NCBI RefSeq assembly: GCF_003228315.1
Contig: NZ_CP029693.1
Coordinates: 6,420,501-6,484,500 of the forward strand
Length of the DNA stretch: 64,000 bases
Origin: Pseudomonas putida
Lineage (GTDB): Bacteria > Pseudomonadota > Gammaproteobacteria > Pseudomonadales > Pseudomonadaceae
Direction of reading: 5' to 3'
In this document: piece by piece, positions 7,624 to 16,609 of the stretch
Layout of the letters: every line of letters begins with the position of its first letter
Position numbering within the stretch: the first letter of the stretch is position 1
Notes under the pieces: model-generated
What the model saw: the letters and a program-made list of their open reading frames with translations, nothing else
What the model was told of the DNA's origin: nothing
Databases searched by the model: none
Made by a program: the position numbers and the translations under genes

Positions 7624-8970
7624 TCATTGCACGATGACCACTTCTTCGATATCGGTGCCGCCGTTGGACGACGTCACCTTGACCTTGGCCGGTGGAATCG
7701 GCGAGATACCCGTAATGATCTGTTTATCTACGCCGCTGCCGCTGAGGGCGCCGATGACGGCACCGGTGTCTGTGGTGGCGGTGAGCACAGGAGGCGAGGA
7801 TTCATCGCTGGAGGAGGCCACGATGGTGATTTGCCCGCTTGACGAGTTGTACTCGGCGGTTGAGATCGTCACCTGGTCGGTCAATGTCATGGGCAGGGTG
7901 GTCGGCGAACTGGTAGGAATGGCCAGGTGGTTGTCGGCGGTCACCTGCAGGGTGCTTGGCAGCGCCGGGTTGTTGGCGGACTGCGCGTACCAGTGGCCGG
8001 TGGTGTCAGCCTCTGATAGCTTCAGCGGCGGACTGTTGCTGTCCAGGTTCACGGTGGCCGGTGGTGGCGGGGCCATGACGAACACGTCTTGCTGGGCAAC
8101 CGGGGCGCCGTTGACGTCCTTGCGTGCGTAAGTGCTGCGCTCGGCAATGATTGGAGTGGGGCGTGCCACCGTCGACAACTTGCCGGAAATCGCCATGACC
8201 GTCGTGCGCAGATCAATGCCGCCCGGGCCTTCGATGCGGATGTAGTTGGTGTTGAACGGGCTGCCGGTGAAGGCCTCGTCGAGGTTCGGATCGCCGACGA
8301 ATTGTTCGACCTGTCCATTGACCGGATTGGTCTCGGTGTAGGGACCGTTGACGCTGCGCAGGAACGGACCGACGTCACCCTTGAGTGCGCCGTTGTAGGT
8401 TTTCGGCGAGCCGATCCCGATGTCCCGGGTCATGTTGATCGCCTTGCGCCCCGGGGTGGTCACGTCGAACACATCGACACCGTAGGGGTGGGTGATGACG
8501 TAGGTGCCAGCGGTGGGGACGTCGACCCGGATACGGATCCGGGCGAAGCTGATCTGATCACCCTCCTTGGGGTCGCCTCCGCTGAAGGCCGCTTCGAGGG
8601 CGCTGGTATAGGTCAGATCGATGCCCCGAGCGGCGTCGGTGATGGCGCCGTCGCCGGTGAACCAGAACGCTTCATCGGGAAAGTTGCCCGGGAAAACGAT
8701 GGGCTGGGTGTCATCGAAAATGCCGGGATTCGGGTTCAAAAGGCACATGTAGGCAGGTGCGCCTGGTGCGCCGGCAACCCTGGAACTGACAGCCTTGGAC
8801 AGGCACAAATCAACAGTCCTTCCATGGGTGTCCTGATACCAGGAGGCGAAGCTGCCGAGCTCGGGCGCATAAGGGCCGGGGTCTACAGCAAACAAGGCAG
8901 CCTGGGCAACGCCCTGGGCCAGAGCGGTCACCGCCAGTGCAATCGCGGTCTTGGACAGTAAAGGGTGCAT
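7624..8970 (-). CDS. Secreted protein, paralogue of the following gene
   Basis: A 448-residue protein. The start at 8970 is chosen over an in-frame upstream start at 9057 because GAGGGA lies just before it and a signal peptide (HPLLSKTAIALAVTALAQGVAQA) begins there. The body parallels the N-terminal domain of the next gene almost block for block, including GSFASWYQD, AYMCLLNPNPGIFDDTQP, and TYVITHPYGVDVFDVTTPGRKAINMTRDIGIG in pieces. It lacks the tandem cadherin-like repeats. Its stop lies just upstream of the next gene's start. A sigma-54-type promoter sits about 60 bases upstream (9028-9043). It is the first gene of an apparent operon leading to csgBA. The family function is unknown to me. 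Confidence 0.8.
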   Translation of the reverse strand: MHPLLSKTAIALAVTALAQGVAQAALFAVDPGPYAPELGSFASWYQDTHGRTVDLCLSKAVSSRVAGAPGAPAYMCLLNPNPGIFDDTQPIVFPGNFPDEAFWFTGDGAITDAARGIDLTYTSALEAAFSGGDPKEGDQISFARIRIRVDVPTAGTYVITHPYGVDVFDVTTPGRKAINMTRDIGIGSPKTYNGALKGDVGPFLRSVNGPYTETNPVNGQVEQFVGDPNLDEAFTGSPFNTNYIRIEGPGGIDLRTTVMAISGKLSTVARPTPIIAERSTYARKDVNGAPVAQQDVFVMAPPPPATVNLDSNSPPLKLSEADTTGHWYAQSANNPALPSTLQVTADNHLAIPTSSPTTLPMTLTDQVTISTAEYNSSSGQITIVASSSDESSPPVLTATTDTGAVIGALSGSGVDKQIITGISPIPPAKVKVTSSNGGTDIEEVVIVQ

Positions 8971-9027
8971 GAGTATTCCCTCTATCAGAGTGCCTGCCCC
9001 TTGAAATGGGTCAGTTGGCAAGGATTC

Positions 9028-9043
9028 GGCAACTCCCATGCCA
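9028..9043 (-). promoter_or_regulatory. Sigma-54 promoter for the secreted-protein/curli operon
   Basis: On the minus strand the sequence reads TGGCATGGGAGTTGCC, with GG-N10-GC spacing exactly as in the -24/-12 consensus. It faces the start at 8970, 58 bases downstream. Confidence 0.75.
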
Positions 9044-9126
9044 ATTGGCGAAAACAATCATGAGAAGCCCGGCACACAGGCGTTGAGCGAATAATTGGGA
9101 AAGATTCCCTAATTCGAGAACGGGCC

Positions 9127-9210
9127 TTTTTCCCCAGGATTGGGGGTAGATGGGGGCAACAGGATGGGGTGGGGAAAAAGTGGGGGGGATTGGGGGCAGT
9201 GGGGGGAAAA
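9127..9210. promoter_or_regulatory. G-tract cluster, candidate activator-binding or quadruplex region
   Basis: Seven runs of four to seven G lie on the plus strand between 9142 and 9206, next to TTTTTCCCCA (9127-9136). It lies about 100-180 bases upstream of the leftward sigma-54 promoter and just before the sensor-kinase gene. TGGGGA/TCCCCA words here resemble those upstream of the oxidase promoter (10871-10925). Confidence 0.5.
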
Positions 9211-9293
9211 TGACCCGCAGTCGGGCAAACTGCCATCGGTGGGCTATAAACCTATAGGGGCATTCGGGGCCGTAATCGGGGGATGGCGCATTT

Positions 9294-10742
9294 ATGACCA
9301 CGCTGGCCAAGGCACTTCAATCCGACAAGGGCGATATCCGCTTGAGCACACGCAAACAACCGTTCAATCTGCTGCGCTGGTTTTCCCTGATCAGCATGGC
9401 GGTGATCGGTACCGTGGCGGTGGCATTGGGGTCGGTGTCGACCAAGTTCGTGATTACCGAAAGCGTTCAGCGCGATGCGTTGCTGACCTCACAGTTCATT
9501 CAGGCGATCGCCTCGGCCGAGCTGCGTCACGTGGCGGTACCCAACGTGCGGACCATGGGCGAGCTGCTCGATCCGCGCAAGGACCGGGACTACACCGATG
9601 TCGACCCGATGGCCCGGGCCAATGCCCGTGGCGAATTTCTCGACCACATCGAACACTTGCCGGACGTGATCCTCGCCAACATTTATGCTCCCGATCGCAT
9701 GGTGATCTGGTCCACCAATCCGGCGTTGATGGGCACCACGATTCATGCCGACGAAGACCTCGACAAGGCCTTCGCCAACCGCACGCCGGTGTCGGCCAGC
9801 TACCACGATGTCGACAAGTCGCGCATGGAGCAGAAGTTCATCACGCCGCCGGAATACATCTTCATCGAAAACTACATTCCGCTGTTCGACGCCGAGGGCA
9901 AGAACGTCACGGCGATGGTCGAGATCTACAAGGAGCCCAAGGACCTGATCAACCGCATGGAGCGCGGGCTGGTGCTGATCTGGGTGGCCACGGCCCTGGG
10001 CGGCGCGCTGATTTATTTCGGGCTGTACTGGATCGTGCGGCGCGCGGCGATCCTGCTGGCGACCCAGCAGAAACAACTGATCACCAACGAAACTTTCGTC
10101 GCCCTGGGCGAGATGTCATCGGCGGTGGCCCACAGCTTGCGCAATCCGCTGGCGACCATCCGCTCGAGTGCCGAACTGGCCCTGGAGTTCGACGGCGGCG
10201 CGGCGCACAAGAACATTCAGGACATCATCGGCCAGGTCGACCGCATGTCGAAGTGGGTACGCGAGTTGCTGCAATCGTTGCGTCCGCTCAATGACGAGCC
10301 CGAAGCGGTAAACCTGGTGGCTTCGTTGTACGACAGCCTCATGGCTTTCGAGCATCAGATCACCAAGGGCCAAATCAAGGTGGTGTTCGAGCCCAAAGAG
10401 ACGCCCATGGTGCTGAGCCAGCAAGTGCAACTGACGCAGATCCTCAACAGCTTGCTTTCCAATGCGCTGGAGGCCATGGACGACGGCGGCATGCTGACCA
10501 TCGCCATGTCACCGGCCGATGCCCAGGGCGTGGTGGTCGTGGTCAGCGACACCGGCAAGGGCATGAGCGAAGAGCAGCGCAAAATGGCCTTCCGGCCGTT
10601 TTTCACCACCAAGCAGGGCGGGCTCGGGGTTGGGCTGGTCCTGGTCAAACGCATCATGGAGCGCTTTGGCGGCTCCGTGACCCTCGACAGCCGTGAAGGC
10701 GAGGGCACTTCGGTCCGTCTGTCGTTCAAGCTGGTTCCCTGA
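9294..10742 (+). CDS. mnxS1: Sensor histidine kinase, MnxS1-like
   Basis: A 482-residue membrane kinase. TM1 lies near residues 26-48 and TM2 near 223-248. Between them is a periplasmic region of about 170 residues, and there is no clear HAMP domain. The H-box GEMSSAVAHSLRNPLATI places the phosphorylated His near residue 280. The N, G1 (DTGKGM) and G2 (GGLGVGLVLVK) boxes of the HATPase domain are intact. It is a close paralogue of the kinase at 15116. In P. putida GB-1 two such kinases, MnxS1 and MnxS2, signal to the sigma-54 regulator MnxR to switch on Mn(II) oxidation, and the gene order here fits that system. The symbol rests on this context. Confidence 0.75.
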   Translation: MTTLAKALQSDKGDIRLSTRKQPFNLLRWFSLISMAVIGTVAVALGSVSTKFVITESVQRDALLTSQFIQAIASAELRHVAVPNVRTMGELLDPRKDRDYTDVDPMARANARGEFLDHIEHLPDVILANIYAPDRMVIWSTNPALMGTTIHADEDLDKAFANRTPVSASYHDVDKSRMEQKFITPPEYIFIENYIPLFDAEGKNVTAMVEIYKEPKDLINRMERGLVLIWVATALGGALIYFGLYWIVRRAAILLATQQKQLITNETFVALGEMSSAVAHSLRNPLATIRSSAELALEFDGGAAHKNIQDIIGQVDRMSKWVRELLQSLRPLNDEPEAVNLVASLYDSLMAFEHQITKGQIKVVFEPKETPMVLSQQVQLTQILNSLLSNALEAMDDGGMLTIAMSPADAQGVVVVVSDTGKGMSEEQRKMAFRPFFTTKQGGLGVGLVLVKRIMERFGGSVTLDSREGEGTSVRLSFKLVP

Positions 10743-10751
10743 ATACATTCC

Positions 10752-10847
10752 CCCTGTAGGAGCAAAGCTTGCTCGCGATGGCGGTGTTCCAGACAGACCT
10801 TGATCGACTGGCCTGCCGCTATCGCGAGCAAGCTTTGCTCCTACAGG
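10752..10847. repeat. REPIN
   Basis: An inverted REP pair with the variant core GGAGCAAAGCTTGCTCGCGA, directly after the kinase stop. Confidence 0.88.
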
Positions 10848-10870
10848 ACGGCGTGCTCACTGCCCAGAAA

Positions 10871-10925
10871 TTGGGGATGAACTTTCCCCGCTAGCGGGTG
10901 TCATTCCCCAGTCGCTTTCCCCAAG
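10871..10925 (+). promoter_or_regulatory. Candidate enhancer sites of the sigma-54 activator
   Basis: Two imperfect palindromes, TTGGGGA...TTCCCC (10871-10889) and ATTCCCCA...TTTCCCCAAG (10903-10925), lie 73-127 bases upstream of the sigma-54 promoter. That is the usual distance for activator-binding sites. Confidence 0.55.
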
Positions 10926-10997
10926 TCATGGCAGTTTGATGTTGATAAGCCATTGTTTTCCAAGCTTTCGCAAGTTTGTAAAAATTAGTTACAAATT

Positions 10998-11013
10998 TGG
11001 CGAGGGATTTGCA
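10998..11013 (+). promoter_or_regulatory. Sigma-54 promoter of the multicopper oxidase
   Basis: TGGCGAGGGATTTGCA has GG-N10-GC spacing and lies 41 bases before the oxidase ATG. It fits the presence of a sigma-54 activator gene in the same cluster. Confidence 0.8.
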
Positions 11014-11054
11014 AAACCCCCATTACCCCCTTCACACATACGAGGCGGTTGGTA

Positions 11055-13856
11055 ATGGACAGAAAAGCGCGGTACCCCTTCAAGTGGTTTTTGACGCCTT
11101 TGAGCGTCGTCCTATCAATGACAATAAGCACAGGGATGCTGCGCGCTGCCCCCATAGACGATGAGCGACAGCCGGAGCCAACGGACCCTTCGGCCTACTA
11201 TGACGAACCGGCCGATGAGCCAGCCGCGTTGAATGCCATCCTGAGCATGCCCAAGGCCAACGAAGAGGCCTTCGATTTGCCGGATGGCGTCAAGGGCACC
11301 CGCAATACCGAACGTGTGGAAAACCAGCTGCCACCTGCGCAGCAAACCAGCTTCAACTACCCCACCAATGGCAAGCCCAGCCCGTTGTTCGGGGCCCAGC
11401 CATTTACCCAGCAAATGATGCTGTTCGAAGAGTTCGGGCCGGAAAAACTCGACCCCACCACGCCGGCGGCGCAGTTGCCGTTTCCACCGCCGGGGATCGG
11501 TCCGTTGCCGGCCCAGGACCCCACCAGCGCCGCGCGTAGCGCACCGCCAAGCCTGGCGCTGGATAACTTCCTGCGGCAACCGGGGCTGACACCGTTCCCC
11601 ACCCAGTACTCCAACTCGGTGGACCGCAACCCGTGGCAAGCGCAGATCGAGCAATACCTCAACCGTCATATCGGCTCGTCCGCCGAGGGTCGTCCACCAG
11701 GAAAGGGCTGGTCGCACCAGCGCTGGAATGAGTTTTACCCGCAGAACGCCTACAAGACCGTGCAGACCGGCATCCGCACCAACGGCGGCTTGCGTGACGA
11801 TAAACAAATGCACCACTACGCCGTGGGTGAGTTCGGCCCTGGCGGCCTGTATCACAACGTCGCCGGCATCCCGGCAACGGACGGCACCTCCAAGGGCGTC
11901 GAACCGCGCCTGCACCCGTTGATGCCGGTGCAGAACCACAATTCGGTGTGGACCTTCGACGGCACCCTGCCGCCGAAACTGCTGATGGTGCGTTATGGCC
12001 AACCGCTGATAATGCGCCACTACAACGGCTTGCCGATCGACCCTTCAGCCAACATGGGCTTTGGCCTGCACACCATCACCACCCACGAGCACAACGGCCA
12101 CGCGCCAGCGGAAAGCGACGGTTATGCCAACGCCTTCTTCTTCCCTGGCCAGTACTACGACTATCGCTGGCCGGTGCAGCTCGCCGGTTACGACAGCATC
12201 AACACCAAGGCTGAAGATCCGCGCGCGGCGTTCCCTTGCTCGCCGGGCGAAACCCTGTGGACCAACGACATGAGCCCGGGCCTGAAGACGTGCGATCACG
12301 GCACGATCAAGATCCGTGGCGACTGGCGCGAGACCATGAGCACCCACTGGTTCCACGACCATATGCTCGATTTCACCGCGCAGAACGTCTACAAGGGCAA
12401 CGCGGCGATGATGAACTACTACAGCGCCCTGGACCGTGGCAACGAGTCGGTCAATGACGGCGTCAACCTGCGTTTCCCCAGCGGCAGTGCCTTGCCATGG
12501 GGTAACCGCGACTACGACGTCAACCTGCTGTTCGCCGACAAGGCCTGGGATCAGAACGGTCAGCTGTGGTTCAACCCGTTCAACACCGACGGCTTCCTCG
12601 GTGACCAGGTGGTGGTCAACTGGGGCTGGAAACCAACCCTGGACGTGCGTGCCCGCAGTTATCGGTTCCGCATGCTCAACGGTTCGGTATCGCGTTACTA
12701 CAAGTTCGCCCTGGTACGGGAAATCAAGGGCACCAGCGGTGAGTTCCAGGGACCCAAAGGCTCAGGCGTGTCCTATGCCCGGGTACCGTTCCACATGATC
12801 GCCAACGACGGCAACATCATGGAACACAGCGTGCCATTCGACGGCACCATGGACCTGGACGGCGACGGTGATTTGCAGAATCACAACGCCATCCTGCCGA
12901 CCCAGGGCATCGCCGAGCGCTTTGACATCGTCGTCAACTTCGCCAAGAACGGCATCAAGCCGGGGGACAAGATCTTCTTCGTCAACCTGCTGGCCCATGA
13001 CGACGGCAAAGGCCCGAAAGAAGCCATCCCGCTGGCAGACGTGCTGTCGGAGAAATACCTGGCGGTGATCAAGCAGACCAGCAAGGGACCGCAGTGGGAC
13101 AGGGGCGATCCGGCGGTGGGCAAGGTGTTGCAACTCAACGTCAAGGCCTACACCGGTCAGGACCTGTCCATGGACCCTTCGAAGTACGAACCGGCCAAAC
13201 CCGGCAAGGCTGAAGGCCTGGTGATGATTCCGCTGAAGATTCACCGTGACAACCCTGCCGACAAGGCGCTGCTGGCCAACGCCCGTCACCGGTCCTTCAT
13301 CTTCGGTCGTTCCGACGGCACCGATGAAGCACCGTGGACAGTCAAGAGCGATGGCGGTTTCGGTTTCAACATGGATCCTCGTCGCCTGAGCGCGGCCACC
13401 CAGTTGAAAACCGGTCCTACCGATGCTGGCACCACCGGCTTCGGCACCCTGGAAGTGTGGAAAATCCAGCTGGGCGGCAAGGGCTGGAGCCATCCGGTAC
13501 ACGTGCACTTCGAGGAAGGGATCATTCTCAGCCGTGGCGGCAAGGCACCACCTGAATGGGAAAAATGGGCGCGTAAGGACGTGTACCGCATCGGTTCGGA
13601 AAACGATGGTCTGGACAACGTCGAAATGGCAATCAACTTCCGCGAGTTTGCCGGGACTTACATGGAGCACTGTCACAACACCCAGCATGAGGACAACTCG
13701 ATGCTGCTGCGTTGGGATATCGAGCATCCCGGTCAGTTCCAGTTGATGCCGACACCGCTGCCAAGCTGGGATGGCGTGCGCTACGTGAACTCTGCCGCAC
13801 TGCCAACCTTCCGCACTGGCGACGGCAGTGGCCCGACAGTGACGGTCAAACAATGA
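11055..13856 (+). CDS. mcoA: Large secreted multicopper oxidase, McoA-like
   Basis: A 933-residue protein. The ATG at 11055 is preferred over a TTG two codons earlier because GAGG lies nine bases upstream. The signal peptide ends near GMLRAAP. All copper motifs are present: THEHNGH near residue 344, HWFHDH near 431 (type 2/3 sites), HPVHVH near 812 and HCH-x3-H-x4-M/L (starting HCHNTQHEDNSML) near 872, which holds the type 1 and trinuclear Cys/His ligands. It is much longer than a laccase, with an N-terminal extension of about 200 residues. The position between two MnxS-type kinases matches P. putida McoA, one of two oxidases needed for Mn(II) oxidation. Substrate is inferred from context; Fe or Cu oxidation is an alternative. 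Confidence 0.85.
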   Translation: MDRKARYPFKWFLTPLSVVLSMTISTGMLRAAPIDDERQPEPTDPSAYYDEPADEPAALNAILSMPKANEEAFDLPDGVKGTRNTERVENQLPPAQQTSFNYPTNGKPSPLFGAQPFTQQMMLFEEFGPEKLDPTTPAAQLPFPPPGIGPLPAQDPTSAARSAPPSLALDNFLRQPGLTPFPTQYSNSVDRNPWQAQIEQYLNRHIGSSAEGRPPGKGWSHQRWNEFYPQNAYKTVQTGIRTNGGLRDDKQMHHYAVGEFGPGGLYHNVAGIPATDGTSKGVEPRLHPLMPVQNHNSVWTFDGTLPPKLLMVRYGQPLIMRHYNGLPIDPSANMGFGLHTITTHEHNGHAPAESDGYANAFFFPGQYYDYRWPVQLAGYDSINTKAEDPRAAFPCSPGETLWTNDMSPGLKTCDHGTIKIRGDWRETMSTHWFHDHMLDFTAQNVYKGNAAMMNYYSALDRGNESVNDGVNLRFPSGSALPWGNRDYDVNLLFADKAWDQNGQLWFNPFNTDGFLGDQVVVNWGWKPTLDVRARSYRFRMLNGSVSRYYKFALVREIKGTSGEFQGPKGSGVSYARVPFHMIANDGNIMEHSVPFDGTMDLDGDGDLQNHNAILPTQGIAERFDIVVNFAKNGIKPGDKIFFVNLLAHDDGKGPKEAIPLADVLSEKYLAVIKQTSKGPQWDRGDPAVGKVLQLNVKAYTGQDLSMDPSKYEPAKPGKAEGLVMIPLKIHRDNPADKALLANARHRSFIFGRSDGTDEAPWTVKSDGGFGFNMDPRRLSAATQLKTGPTDAGTTGFGTLEVWKIQLGGKGWSHPVHVHFEEGIILSRGGKAPPEWEKWARKDVYRIGSENDGLDNVEMAINFREFAGTYMEHCHNTQHEDNSMLLRWDIEHPGQFQLMPTPLPSWDGVRYVNSAALPTFRTGDGSGPTVTVKQ

Positions 13857-13873
13857 AACGGGAGGGTGTCGAC

Positions 13874-15013
13874 ATGAAGTTGCATACACCACGCACACGC
13901 GCCTTGGGCATGCACCTGATACTGGTATTGGTGACCGGCTTGCTGGCCAGCCAACTGCTGGTCGCCAAGCAGGCGCCGTCGGCACCCGCCCCCACATCCA
14001 CCGAGGCAATCGCAACCGCAACCAAACCGGCGGAACAACCCGCCGCTACCGAATCCGCCACCCCGTGGGGTGGCGACTATTTCCCCAACACCTTGCTGAC
14101 CGATCAGAACGGTCGGCAGGTGCATTTTTTCGATGACCTGATCAAGGGCAAGGTGGTGGTGATCAACTTCATCTTCACCTCCTGCAGCGATTCCTGCCCG
14201 CTGGAAACCGCGCGTCTGCGCCAGGTGCAGAAACTGCTCGGCGACCGGGTCGGCAAGGACGTCTTTTTCTACTCCATCAGCATCGACCCCCTGAGCGATA
14301 CCCCCGAGGTGCTCAAGGCCTATTCGCAACGCTTCCAGGTCGGGCCGGGCTGGCTGTTCCTCACCGGGGAGTTCGCCGATGTCACCGAGCTGCGCAAAAA
14401 GCTCGGGCTGTTCATCGAAGGCGTCGACAACGGCCGCAGCAAGGACCACAACCTGAGCCTGATCGTGGGCAATCAGGAAACCGGTCGCTGGATGAAAGCC
14501 TCGCCGTTCGAAAACCCGTGGATCCTGGCCGATCAACTGGCCAACACCTTGCAGAACTGGAAGCAACCGAGCATTGAACAAAGCTATGCCAATGCACCGG
14601 AAATTCGCCCGCCGAGCAATGGCGAAGAACTGTTCCGCACCCGCTGCGCCTCGTGCCACAGCCTCGGCCCAATGGACGGCCAGGGCATCGGTTTGCGCAG
14701 CATCGGCCCGGACCTGATCGGCGTGACCCTGCAACGTGAGCCGGCGTGGCTCAATCGCTGGATTCGCGAGCCGGACCGCATGCTGGCGGAGAAGGACCCG
14801 ATCGCGATGGAGCTGTTTGATCGCTTCAACAAGATTCCGATGCCCAACCTGCGCATGGATGAGAAGTCCGCGCAGTCGATCATCGAGTTTTTGCAGGAGG
14901 AAACCGATCGCCAGCATCCGAAAGCGCCATTGACCGCCGAAAACGAGGAACCCGAACACCATCACGCCATTGCAGCGCCCGGTGGTCAGCAAATGCCGGC
15001 ACAGATGCAATAG
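13874..15013 (+). CDS. Sco1/SenC copper chaperone fused to cytochrome c
   Basis: A 379-residue protein; the start at 13874 has GGGAGG eight bases upstream and lies 17 bases after the oxidase stop. Residues 14-33 form a signal/anchor helix. The Sco domain (about 65-240) has the copper-binding CSDSCP motif near residue 103 and the distal His in KDHNLSL near 191. A cytochrome c domain follows with CASCH near 258 and a Met ligand candidate in MPNLRM near 322. The tail is His/Met-rich (EHHH, QQMPAQMQ). The likely job is to load copper into, or carry electrons for, the neighbouring oxidase. The fusion itself is clear from the sequence; the partner is inferred. Confidence 0.85.
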   Translation: MKLHTPRTRALGMHLILVLVTGLLASQLLVAKQAPSAPAPTSTEAIATATKPAEQPAATESATPWGGDYFPNTLLTDQNGRQVHFFDDLIKGKVVVINFIFTSCSDSCPLETARLRQVQKLLGDRVGKDVFFYSISIDPLSDTPEVLKAYSQRFQVGPGWLFLTGEFADVTELRKKLGLFIEGVDNGRSKDHNLSLIVGNQETGRWMKASPFENPWILADQLANTLQNWKQPSIEQSYANAPEIRPPSNGEELFRTRCASCHSLGPMDGQGIGLRSIGPDLIGVTLQREPAWLNRWIREPDRMLAEKDPIAMELFDRFNKIPMPNLRMDEKSAQSIIEFLQEETDRQHPKAPLTAENEEPEHHHAIAAPGGQQMPAQMQ

Positions 15014-15029
15014 TGGCTAATTACTTGCA
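15014..15029 (+). promoter_or_regulatory. Sigma-54 promoter of the second kinase and regulator
   Basis: TGGCTAATTACTTGCA, with GG-N10-GC spacing, begins directly after the stop codon of the Sco gene and lies 87 bases before the kinase ATG at 15116. The activator would therefore control its own operon. Confidence 0.75.
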
Positions 15030-15115
15030 TTGCGACACCCGTGACGGCTAATGCCACCTACACTGATGCGAGACACGGCTGAAAGGGCTTGTTGAGCTGC
15101 GACCAGGACAGTCCC

Positions 15116-16609
15116 ATGCAGATACTCGAAGAACAAAAATTACCTGCGCCGACTACCCCGGCCACGCAAACCCGGGATTGGCGCCCGCCATTCAACCTGG
15201 TGCGCTGGTTCTCTCTGGCGAGTTTTTTCATCATCGCCGCCGTGGCGTTGGGGCTGGGCTACATTTCCACGCGTTTCGTGGTGGAGGAGAGCATCGAGCG
15301 CGATTCGATGCTGACCGCGCAATTCATCCAGGCCATCGGCGATGCCGAAATTCGCCACGCCTCGATTACCCCGACCCGGACCATGGGCGAGATGCTCGAT
15401 CCACGGCTGGACAACAGCTACCCCGATGTCGAACCCGGCGCCCGTGCCAACGCGCGCGTCGAGTTTCTCGATCATGTGGAGCACCTGCCGGACCTGCTGT
15501 TGGCCAACGTCTATGCCCTCGACCGCACGGTGGTCTGGTCGACCAACCCCGAGCTGATCGGCATGCGCATCGACGATGACGATGAACTGGACGAGTCGTT
15601 CGAAATGAAGGAGCCGGTGTCCACCAGCTACCACGAAATCGATGAGGAACGCCCCGAGCAACGCCTGATGCGTGAGCCGCAGTACCTGTTCATCGAAAAC
15701 TACATCCCGATGTTCAACGCCGACAGAAGCAAAGTGATCGCCATGGTGGAGATCTACAAGGAACCGACGGACCTTGTGGAACGCATCCAGCGCGGGTTCA
15801 AGGCGATCTGGCTGGCGACCCTGCTGGGCGGCGCGGCGATTTACCTGGGACTGTTCTGGATCGTGCGGCGCGCCGCGATGCTCTTGCAGAGCCAGCAAAA
15901 ACAACTGGTGGCCAACGAGACCTTCGTCGCCTTGGGCGAGATGTCCTCGGCGGTCGCCCACAGCTTGCGCAATCCGCTGGCCAATATCCGTACCAGCGCC
16001 GAGCTGGCCCAGGAAATCGCCAGCCACGGCGCGCAGAAAAACATTGGCGACATCATCAGCCAGGTCGACCGCATGTCGCGCTGGGTACGCGAATTGCTTG
16101 TGTCATTGCGACCGGTCAATGACGACTTCGATGAGGTGGATCTGGTGCTGACCATCGATGACACCCTGGGCGCCTTCGAAGCGCTGATCAAGCGCTCGAA
16201 TGTGGAAGTGCGTTTCACTCCAAAAAGCGTCCCACCGGTCGTCAGCCAACAGGTGCTGTTGACGCAAATTCTCAATAGCCTGTTTGCCAATGCCCTGGAA
16301 GCGATGCCGACCGGGGGCGTGTTGAGTATCGAGATTGAAACACCGGCGCCAGACCGGGTGAGCATGATTCTCACCGACACCGGCAAGGGCATGACCAAAC
16401 AGCAGCAGCAAATGGTCTTCAAGCCATTCTTCACCACCAAACAGGGAGGGCTGGGCGTAGGCCTGGCCCTGGTCAAACGAATAATGGAGCGTTTCGATGG
16501 CTCGGTGCAGCTGACCAGCCAGGAGCGGGAAGGAACTCGCGTTTGTTTGAACTTTAAAGTGGCAACGGGAGGGGAATATGGAACACAGCATACTGCTGGT
16601 CGAGGATGA
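15116..16609 (+). CDS. mnxS2: Sensor histidine kinase, MnxS2-like
   Basis: A 497-residue paralogue of the kinase at 9294, with the same layout: two membrane helices around a periplasmic domain, no HAMP, H-box GEMSSAVAHSLRNPLANI with His near residue 281, and an intact ATPase domain (DTGKGM, GGLGVGLALVK). The periplasmic domain differs enough that the two could sense different signals. The ATG at 15116 has AGGA eight bases upstream; a TTG at 15089 is less likely. It overlaps the response-regulator start by 32 bases, indicating translational coupling. In P. putida MnxS1 and MnxS2 are both needed to activate MnxR. Confidence 0.77.
   Translation: MQILEEQKLPAPTTPATQTRDWRPPFNLVRWFSLASFFIIAAVALGLGYISTRFVVEESIERDSMLTAQFIQAIGDAEIRHASITPTRTMGEMLDPRLDNSYPDVEPGARANARVEFLDHVEHLPDLLLANVYALDRTVVWSTNPELIGMRIDDDDELDESFEMKEPVSTSYHEIDEERPEQRLMREPQYLFIENYIPMFNADRSKVIAMVEIYKEPTDLVERIQRGFKAIWLATLLGGAAIYLGLFWIVRRAAMLLQSQQKQLVANETFVALGEMSSAVAHSLRNPLANIRTSAELAQEIASHGAQKNIGDIISQVDRMSRWVRELLVSLRPVNDDFDEVDLVLTIDDTLGAFEALIKRSNVEVRFTPKSVPPVVSQQVLLTQILNSLFANALEAMPTGGVLSIEIETPAPDRVSMILTDTGKGMTKQQQQMVFKPFFTTKQGGLGVGLALVKRIMERFDGSVQLTSQEREGTRVCLNFKVATGGEYGTQHTAGRG

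Noticed and set aside
9140..10294. A 384-codon frame running through the G-tract into the kinase gene
   Set aside because: It is out of frame with the kinase and of low complexity.
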